Shown here: piece after piece, positions 59,024 to 64,000 of the stretch
Position numbering within the stretch: position 1 is the first letter of the stretch
How the letters are laid out: every line of letters begins with the position of its first letter
NCBI RefSeq assembly: GCF_002979975.1
Contig: NZ_PCQD01000008.1
Span: 1-64,000 of the forward strand
Reading direction: 5' to 3'
Origin: Pseudomonas sp. MYb185
GTDB taxonomy: Bacteria > Pseudomonadota > Gammaproteobacteria > Pseudomonadales > Pseudomonadaceae
DNA length: 64,000 nucleotides
Program-made: the position numbers and the translations under genes
Notes under the pieces: model-generated
Databases searched by the model: none
What the model was told of the DNA's origin: nothing
What the model saw: the letters and a program-made list of their open reading frames with translations, nothing else

Positions 59024-59048
59024 GGACCCTGTCAGCGCGACAGGGTCC
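59024..59048 (-). terminator. Hairpin downstream of the MFS gene
   Basis: Perfect 10-bp stem GGACCCTGTC/GACAGGGTCC with a 5-nt AGCGC loop, 27 nt past the MFS stop. No U-run follows on the minus strand. Confidence 0.5.
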
Positions 59049-59074
59049 ACGCTGACAAGCTTCCCGGAACGGAC

Positions 59075-60403
59075 TCAGGCCGGCACCATCTGATCAAGCC
59101 CGTCCCGCATGCGCAGAGCATCCTCCCGGAAGCAACGCGCAGCCTGTAGCAACGCCAGCAGGGTGAGGAACAACGCCACCGGAATCAGCAGCATGGCATC
59201 GTGCAGGCCGACAGCCTTGAATACCTCGGTCATTTCAGTGGCACCGGCGGCATGCATGGCCGCCTGGGCCGAACGGTCGGACAGCCAGCCCACCACCAAC
59301 GGCCCGAGGCCACCGCCAAGCAGATACAGACCGGCAAAGAACAGCGCCATGGCGGTCGCACGCAGGCGCGGTTCGACTACATCCTGGATCGCCGTATAGA
59401 CGCAGGTATAGAAGTTGTAGGAGAACAGCCAGCCAATACTGAACACACCAACGAAAACCGCCGTGTCGATGCGCCCGGCGCTCAGCGCCCAGGCGGTGCA
59501 AACGCAGGCCACCAACATGCTGAAGGCGGCGAACAGCAGCCGACCGGCAGCCCAGCGCTGATGAATCTTGTCCGCCAACCAGCCGCCCAGGGTCAACCCG
59601 AACAAGCCGGTTACACCAACGATCACCCCGGTAGCCATGGCCGCGTTCTGCAGCCCCAACCCGAAGTAGCGCTGCAGCATCGGCACCATGAAGGAGTTGC
59701 AGGCATAGGAAGCAAAGTTGAAGGCCAGACCGGCCAGTACCAGCCACCAGAAGGTACGGATCGCCAGCACCTTGCGCAGCGGCTTGTCCACCGGTGCGGC
59801 GCTGACCTGCACGCTCTCCGCCGCGCCACGGGTCGGCTCGCGGATAAAGAACAGGAATACCGCCAGGATAAGGCCCGGCACGGCGGCAATGAAGAACGGC
59901 GCGCGCCAGCTGTCGAAGGCCTGGACCATGGCACCGATGGTAAAGAACGCCAGCAGCAGCCCCAACGGCAGGCCGAGCATGAAGATGCCCATGGCCCGTG
60001 CCCGCTTGTGCGCCGGGAACAGGTCACCGATCAGCGAGTTGGCCGCCGGGGCGTAGCTGGCCTCACCGATACCGATGCCCATGCGGATCAGCAGGAAGCT
60101 CCAGAAATTCCAGGCCATGCCGTTCAGTGCGGTCAAGCCGCTCCAGGCGGCCAGCCCCCAGCCCATAATCTTGCGCCGCGCACCGGTGTCAGCCATGCGC
60201 CCCAGCGGTAAACCCGCCATGGCATAGACGATGGTGAAAGCCGTGCCGACCAGGCCCAGTTGCAGATCGCTCAGGCCCCATTCCAGGCGGATCGGCTCGA
60301 TGATGATGGCCGGAATGGTACGGTCGAAGAAGTTGAACAGGTTGGCGAGAAAAAGCAGAAACAGGATGCGCCAGGCGTTGGACGCTTGCTGATTGGGCTG
60401 CAT
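59075..60403 (-). CDS. MFS transporter, spinster (Spns)-like
   Basis: 442-residue carrier with about 12 membrane helices. N-terminal FLLFLANLFNFFDRTIPAIIIEPI and loop 2-3 GLPLGRMADTGARRKIMGWG are typical of the spinster-type MFS group; helix 4 holds RMGIGIGEASYAPAANSLIGDLFP (blocks). Substrate is not readable from sequence. The C-terminus ends in a short cytoplasmic tail. Its 354-bp upstream gap (60404-60757) to the divergent PAP2 gene shows no gene. Confidence 0.88.
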   Translation of the reverse strand: MQPNQQASNAWRILFLLFLANLFNFFDRTIPAIIIEPIRLEWGLSDLQLGLVGTAFTIVYAMAGLPLGRMADTGARRKIMGWGLAAWSGLTALNGMAWNFWSFLLIRMGIGIGEASYAPAANSLIGDLFPAHKRARAMGIFMLGLPLGLLLAFFTIGAMVQAFDSWRAPFFIAAVPGLILAVFLFFIREPTRGAAESVQVSAAPVDKPLRKVLAIRTFWWLVLAGLAFNFASYACNSFMVPMLQRYFGLGLQNAAMATGVIVGVTGLFGLTLGGWLADKIHQRWAAGRLLFAAFSMLVACVCTAWALSAGRIDTAVFVGVFSIGWLFSYNFYTCVYTAIQDVVEPRLRATAMALFFAGLYLLGGGLGPLVVGWLSDRSAQAAMHAAGATEMTEVFKAVGLHDAMLLIPVALFLTLLALLQAARCFREDALRMRDGLDQMVPA

Positions 60404-60757
60404 GGAGAGTTCTCTTGTTGTTGTCCTTGGGCGGCCTCTCGCGGCGACACTTGCCTTGGCAGCATCGTCCGAAGGTCTGCTACGGACAATCTAGAACCTT
60501 TACCAGGGCCTGTCTCCGACTATTCGCTGGATTTATGTCTGCCGATGACTGCCCGCCAAATCATTTTTTTCGCTGAAGCTGAATGCAGCCTGAACAAAAT
60601 GGATAAACCCCGGAGCGAGAAAGCCATTTTCCTTATAGTGGGCAAGTAGCTCAGCTACGCTCACCAACTTTCTCTTATATATCAATGTCTTTTGCATGGA
60701 AACCGGATCTGGCATGCCCTCCGCTCAAGTCCACGCAAATGACAAGGATAGGACTGC

Positions 60758-61555
60758 ATGAACCACACATTGCTCAATGAGCGATGGCGCATCCGCCCGT
60801 TTGTCGCCTGCCATATGATCGCTCTACTACTGTTGGCCACCTGGCTGTGGGCCCCTGGCCGAGCGTTGTGGGACGAGTTCGATCTGCAACTGTTCGCCCT
60901 GCTCAACGAGCCGGTACATGGCGCGGGCCTGTGGGCGAAGATCTGGGCAATTGGCAGCATGCGCCTGGCAGACCTGGGCGTTGGCCTACTGATGCTGGCG
61001 GTGATGCTCAAGGCAAATCTGGTATTCAGCGGTGCGCAGATACGCAGGGGGCTGTATGCCTTTCTGGCGGCACTGCTGGTCATGTTGCTGTTTCGCGTCG
61101 GCTTCGCTGAACTGGTGAAACTGATGGGTTGGCAACGCCCGAGTGCGTCGCTGGTGGTGGAAGGCGCTGCACGGCTGACAGAGCTGTTCCCAGGGTGGGA
61201 GGAACGCTGGGACATGAAGGACAGCGCATCGCGCAGCTTCCCTGGCGATCACGCCTCGGTGCTGCTGCTCTGGGCCATGTTCATGAGCTTCTTTGCCCGT
61301 AACTGGCGCTTGCTGCTGGTCTGGACGATGGCCGTGATCTTCATGCTGCCGCGCCTGGTGGCGGGCGCGCACTGGGGATCGGATGCTCTGGTTGGCGGAG
61401 CATTTCTCGCCCTTCTGGGGCTGGCCTGGGCCTGTTTCACCCCGTTCGCCTGCAAGGCCAGCGGATGGATGGAAACAGTTACCCTACCGCTGACCCGCCT
61501 GCTCGCGAGGCTACCACTGCTGGGCCGTCTGAGCGTAATCAGCGGGCGCGGATGA
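60758..61555 (+). CDS. PAP2-family membrane phosphatase
   Basis: 265-residue membrane phosphatase or phosphotransferase with about six helices. Phosphatase motifs are clear: KLMGWQRPS (C1, KxxxxxxRP-type), SFPGDHAS (C2) and RLVAGAHWGSDALVG (C3). Candidates are a lipid-A phosphotransferase/phosphatase (LpxT or LpxE-like) or an undecaprenyl-pyrophosphate or phosphatidate phosphatase; motifs do not decide. Ends 31 bp before a convergent small gene. Confidence 0.85.
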   Translation: MNHTLLNERWRIRPFVACHMIALLLLATWLWAPGRALWDEFDLQLFALLNEPVHGAGLWAKIWAIGSMRLADLGVGLLMLAVMLKANLVFSGAQIRRGLYAFLAALLVMLLFRVGFAELVKLMGWQRPSASLVVEGAARLTELFPGWEERWDMKDSASRSFPGDHASVLLLWAMFMSFFARNWRLLLVWTMAVIFMLPRLVAGAHWGSDALVGGAFLALLGLAWACFTPFACKASGWMETVTLPLTRLLARLPLLGRLSVISGRG

Positions 61556-61586
61556 TAATGTTCCAACAAACTGAAAGCGAATAGAG

Positions 61587-61841
61587 TCAGTGGCTGTGCG
61601 GCTCCTCACCCAGTAACTCAAGCGCCTCGCCCAACACCGTAACCGACTCCTCGTGCTGCCCGGCGTCATGCAACTCCTCTCCTTGCGCACGCAACGCCAC
61701 CACCCGATCCAGCACCGCTTCATCGGTTGGCGGATTGCTTTCCAGGATGGCATCGATCCTAGCCATATCCTGAGGACAATGCATGGCAAAAGCAGCAGAA
61801 CTGAGCACCATTGCAGCAAACAGCAGGAATAAACGGGACAT
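61587..61841 (-). CDS. Small secreted protein of unknown function
   Basis: The start at 61841 (MSRLFLLFAAMVLSSAAFA, behind GAGGG) gives 84 aa with a signal peptide and a mature segment of about 65 residues beginning MHCPQDMARIDAILES. One cysteine is present. The rest is an acidic, helical-looking region with EELHDAGQHEESVTVLGEALELL and a His-rich end EEPHSH. A longer upstream frame has no homology pattern. I do not recognise the family; a periplasmic role is inferred from the signal peptide. Confidence 0.7.
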   Translation of the reverse strand: MSRLFLLFAAMVLSSAAFAMHCPQDMARIDAILESNPPTDEAVLDRVVALRAQGEELHDAGQHEESVTVLGEALELLGEEPHSH

Positions 61842-62027
61842 GACCACAACCCTCGTCTGATGGGTTCCCAGCACCCTCCAAGCGTAGTTCACAAACGGGG
61901 GGTTGTAACCGATACGGACGTTGTCACGACCTGGCCGATCACCCAAGATGACGGGCACCGCAGCGACGCGCCGACGCGCGGAGTTGTCATCAAGCGCAGC
62001 GGCTGCGCCACATGAAGTGAGGTTGTC

Positions 62028-62627
62028 GTGAACGATATCGCAAGTAATCAACAGTATTTTGACCAGGTGTTCGATCGGCAGCATCTGTCGTCAGCTGATA
62101 TCAGGGAGTCCGTCTTCGAGGAGTGCGAGTTCAGCGATTGCGACTTTTCTGCCAGTACGCTGGCTCGCTGCAAGTTCGTCGACTGCACCTTCAAACGTTG
62201 CAACCTGAGCCTCATGACCCTTTCTCAATCACGCTTCTCCACGGTGGAATTCATTGAATGCAAGCTGGTGGGAGTGGACTGGACCAAGGCCCAGTGGCCA
62301 TCCTTCGACCTGGCTCCAGGGTTGGCCTTCAGAAGCTGCATACTGAATGACTCCAGCTTCTTTGGACTGACTCTTCACTCGCTGCAACTGCAGGATTGCA
62401 GGCTGCATGACGTGGACTTCCGGGAGGGCAACTTTTCCGGATCTGCAATGCGTGATTGCGAGTTCAGCAACAGCGTATTCATGCGCACTGACCTGAGCAA
62501 GGTCGATTTCAGTGGGTCAACGGATTTCACCATTGACGTATTGACGAACAAGATCACCAAGGCAACCTTCTCCCGCATGGAAGCCTTGAGCCTGCTGGAT
62601 AGTCTCGGTATCGAGCTGGTTGATTAG
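62028..62627 (+). CDS. Pentapeptide-repeat protein
   Basis: 199-residue protein built of pentapeptide repeats of the A(D/N)LXX type, such as SVFEECEFSDCDFSAS and CKFVDCTFKRCNLSL. A right-handed quadrilateral beta-helix is expected. The GTG start at 62028 has GAGG in front. Qnr and McbG, which shield gyrase by DNA mimicry, share this fold, but many family members have other roles. The C-terminal 30 residues (FSRMEALSLLDSLGIELVD) resemble a capping segment. It is divergent from the small secreted gene. Confidence 0.85.
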   Translation: MNDIASNQQYFDQVFDRQHLSSADIRESVFEECEFSDCDFSASTLARCKFVDCTFKRCNLSLMTLSQSRFSTVEFIECKLVGVDWTKAQWPSFDLAPGLAFRSCILNDSSFFGLTLHSLQLQDCRLHDVDFREGNFSGSAMRDCEFSNSVFMRTDLSKVDFSGSTDFTIDVLTNKITKATFSRMEALSLLDSLGIELVD

Positions 62628-62838
62628 GTGTCGAACTGAGCAAAAACCGATGACAGTATCCAAAGCCTACTCGCTGCTCGAAGCCCAGTGCCTGCTGGCC
62701 TGGGTTGGCATCTCACCCCACTGGCAATGAGCCGGGGCAGGCCCACTACCGTCACTGCAAGCTGGACAATGGTGCGGCTCGCAGCGCTAACCGGCTACAT
62801 CCATTCCCCAGCGAGGCCAGGCACAGCTTTATACTCAC

Positions 62839-63639
62839 TCACTGCCTTCCAGGTGCCTCACTGAACGCAGTCACCTCGTCACCCCGGAGCGTTAGAACCT
62901 CATAACCATTCCGCGTCACCGCAACCGTGTGTTCCCACTGGGCAGACAGCGTCTTATCGCTGGTCACGACAGTCCAACCATCCTTTTTCAATTTAACTTT
63001 GGCCTTTCCCTGGTTAATCATCGGCTCGATTGTAAATGTCATGCCTTCCTGCAGCACCAGTCCTTTCCCCTGCTGACCAAAATTCAGCACCTGCGGCTCC
63101 TCATGCATTTCCCTACCAATGCCATGACCACAGTATTCACGCACAACGGAATACCCATGCCGTGCTGCATGTTGCTGAATTGCGTGTCCAACATCGCCTA
63201 ATGTGGCCCCGGGCTTCACTACACGTATTCCTTCCCACATTGCCTCATAGGTTTGATCGACCAGTCGCTTTGCAAACGGTGAAACATCACCAATCATGTA
63301 CATCTTGCTGGAGTCGGCAATAAAACCACCATGTTCAAGCGTGATATCGACATTGACGATATCACCCGACTTCAGCTTCTGAACATCTGAAGGAATACCA
63401 TGGCACACCACATGGTTCACTGACGTGTTCAGCACATACTGATAGCCGTACTGCCCCTTGCTGGCAGGGCGTGCCTTCAGATGATCCACAATATAGCGCT
63501 CGGCCAGGTTATTGATATCCATCGTGGAGATACCCAGCGTTACCTGCTCATCGAGGTAACTGAAAACTGACGCAAGAAGCCGACCGGCCTCGCGCATTAT
63601 CTGCAATTCCTGTTCATTTTTTAGTATGACCTCAGCCAC
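62839..63639 (-). CDS. map: Type I methionine aminopeptidase (Map)
   Basis: 266-residue metallo-aminopeptidase that removes N-terminal Met. All five metal ligands are visible: Asp98 in NVDIT, Asp109 in IADSSKMY, His172 in GHGIGREMH, Glu205 in TIEPM, Glu236 in AQWEHT, plus His80 of the substrate site. The start is GTG 63639 with AAGGAGG 11 nt upstream, inside the ParD-like gene; the frames overlap by 8 nt. It lies away from rpsB/tsf, where the housekeeping map usually sits, so it may be a second copy. Base composition is lower in GC than the core genes. Confidence 0.92.
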   Translation of the reverse strand: MAEVILKNEQELQIMREAGRLLASVFSYLDEQVTLGISTMDINNLAERYIVDHLKARPASKGQYGYQYVLNTSVNHVVCHGIPSDVQKLKSGDIVNVDITLEHGGFIADSSKMYMIGDVSPFAKRLVDQTYEAMWEGIRVVKPGATLGDVGHAIQQHAARHGYSVVREYCGHGIGREMHEEPQVLNFGQQGKGLVLQEGMTFTIEPMINQGKAKVKLKKDGWTVVTSDKTLSAQWEHTVAVTRNGYEVLTLRGDEVTAFSEAPGRQ

Positions 63640-63838
63640 CCATGACCCTCCTTATATCAACATCTGCATGTTTCATCTGCTCGCTCACAATTTGAGAGAA
63701 CGACATGCTCGGATTGGTCTCCGCAAGCATACCTATTTTTATCCAGTACTCAGCCTGAGCATTGATGGAGCGCACCATGACCGAACTAGCCTTGCGGACT
63801 TCCTCGTGGAGGTCATCATTGATTTTCACGATACCCAT
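63632..63838 (-). CDS. ParD-like antitoxin-type DNA-binding protein
   Basis: 68-residue protein from the ATG at 63838: MGIVKINDDLHEEVRKASSVMVRSINAQAEYWIKIGMLAE (blocks), matching ribbon-helix-helix ParD-like proteins (an N-terminal beta strand IVKINDDL and helices). No RelE/ParE-like toxin is next to it; the next gene in the operon is map, with an 8-nt overlap. A 26-bp near-palindrome precedes it, which fits autoregulation. Antitoxin function is inferred. Confidence 0.75.
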   Translation of the reverse strand: MGIVKINDDLHEEVRKASSVMVRSINAQAEYWIKIGMLAETNPSMSFSQIVSEQMKHADVDIRRVMGG

Positions 63839-63848
63839 AACAGATCCA

Positions 63849-63874
63849 TATATGAAACGTATACGAATCATATA
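63849..63874 (-). promoter_or_regulatory. Palindromic operator upstream of the ParD-like gene
   Basis: TATATGA (63849-63855), AA, CGTATACG (63858-63865), AA, TCATATA (63868-63874). Only the two AA pairs break a full 26-bp palindrome. It ends 11 nt before the ATG at 63838, so a bound repressor would cover the promoter or ribosome site. The rest of 63875-64000 shows no gene. Confidence 0.65.
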
Positions 63875-64000
63875 GAGAACCCGAACAGAGCGCAAAGATG
63901 ACCGCAGCGGTCCGGGAAAGCCAGAACCGCTTGCGACCTATGAATTGGTACGAGCGCTGACCTGACCGCCCCCGTGAAAGCAAGTAACGCGACAATGAAC

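Noticed and set aside
62640-62838. Short frame of 26 codons after the pentapeptide-repeat gene
   Set aside because: No family match, no ribosome site; treated as non-coding.

Overview
The window is high-GC, densely coded DNA from a gammaproteobacterium of the Pseudomonas/Halopseudomonas type. Gene orders I recognise from pseudomonads are cysD-cysNC; algW-hisC-hisD-hisG-murA-ibaG-mlaBCDEF facing kdsD-kdsC-lptC-lptA-lptB-rpoN-hpf-ptsN-rapZ-ptsO; pmbA/yjgA; bioB-F-H-C-D with comF divergent; folM-folE-folX; lptG-lptF divergent from pepA-holC. No tRNA, rRNA, CRISPR array, complete IS element or prophage is visible. The organism call rests on gene content and order, not on a marker gene.

Layout. 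1-5.6 kb: tadA, sulfate activation (cysD, cysNC), a Nif3-like protein and the envelope-stress protease algW. 5.6-13.8 kb (minus strand): hisC, hisD, hisG, murA, ibaG and the Mla phospholipid-transport operon. 14.2-21.2 kb (plus): Kdo and LPS-export genes, rpoN and the nitrogen-PTS genes. 21.3-25.7 kb: pmbA, yjgA and a two-gene ergothioneine cluster (egtD, egtB). 25.8-32.9 kb (minus): an acyl-CoA dehydrogenase, a small flagellar-rod-like protein and the biotin operon. 33-45.2 kb (plus): comF, srkA, a second acyl-CoA dehydrogenase, a large mechanosensitive channel, efpL, an esterase, a DEAD-box helicase and a PIN-PhoH protein. 45.5-51.2 kb: yaaA, a Crp/Fnr regulator, a flavodoxin and the tetrahydromonapterin genes folM-folE-folX. 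51.2-56.2 kb: lptG/lptF, pepA, holC. 56.2-64 kb looks accessory: a large catalase, an MFS carrier, a PAP2 phosphatase, a pentapeptide-repeat protein, and a ParD-like/methionine-aminopeptidase gene pair.

Much of the unexplained structure is between genes. (1) Three elements (14.0, 25.7 and 55.1 kb) share a core of about 50 nt holding two hairpins with GGGA-type loops. Each is enclosed by its own inverted arms of about 28-30 bp, and stem sequences differ between copies while pairing is kept. (2) A 39-bp tandem array splits hisC from hisDG and seems to have grown from a dispersed CATTGCGAG/GGCAATCC repeat, which also clusters at 45.2-45.4 kb. (3) A 4 x 97-bp array lies after the Crp/Fnr gene; next to it is a 29-nt repeat that also occurs at 21.2 kb. 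(4) CCCTCTCCC-type hairpin repeats occur at 1 bp, 36.85 kb and 37.05 kb, with a related hairpin at 41.8 kb.

Regulatory sites that read clearly include a BirA-type operator over the bioB -35 box and inside the first codons of comF, a PsrA-type palindrome before the acyl-CoA dehydrogenase, and a 26-bp near-palindrome in front of the ParD-like gene that looks like an autoregulatory operator. The best candidate for an undescribed system is the ParD-like/Map pair with its operator; the best candidate for an undescribed element class is the covarying three-stem repeat.
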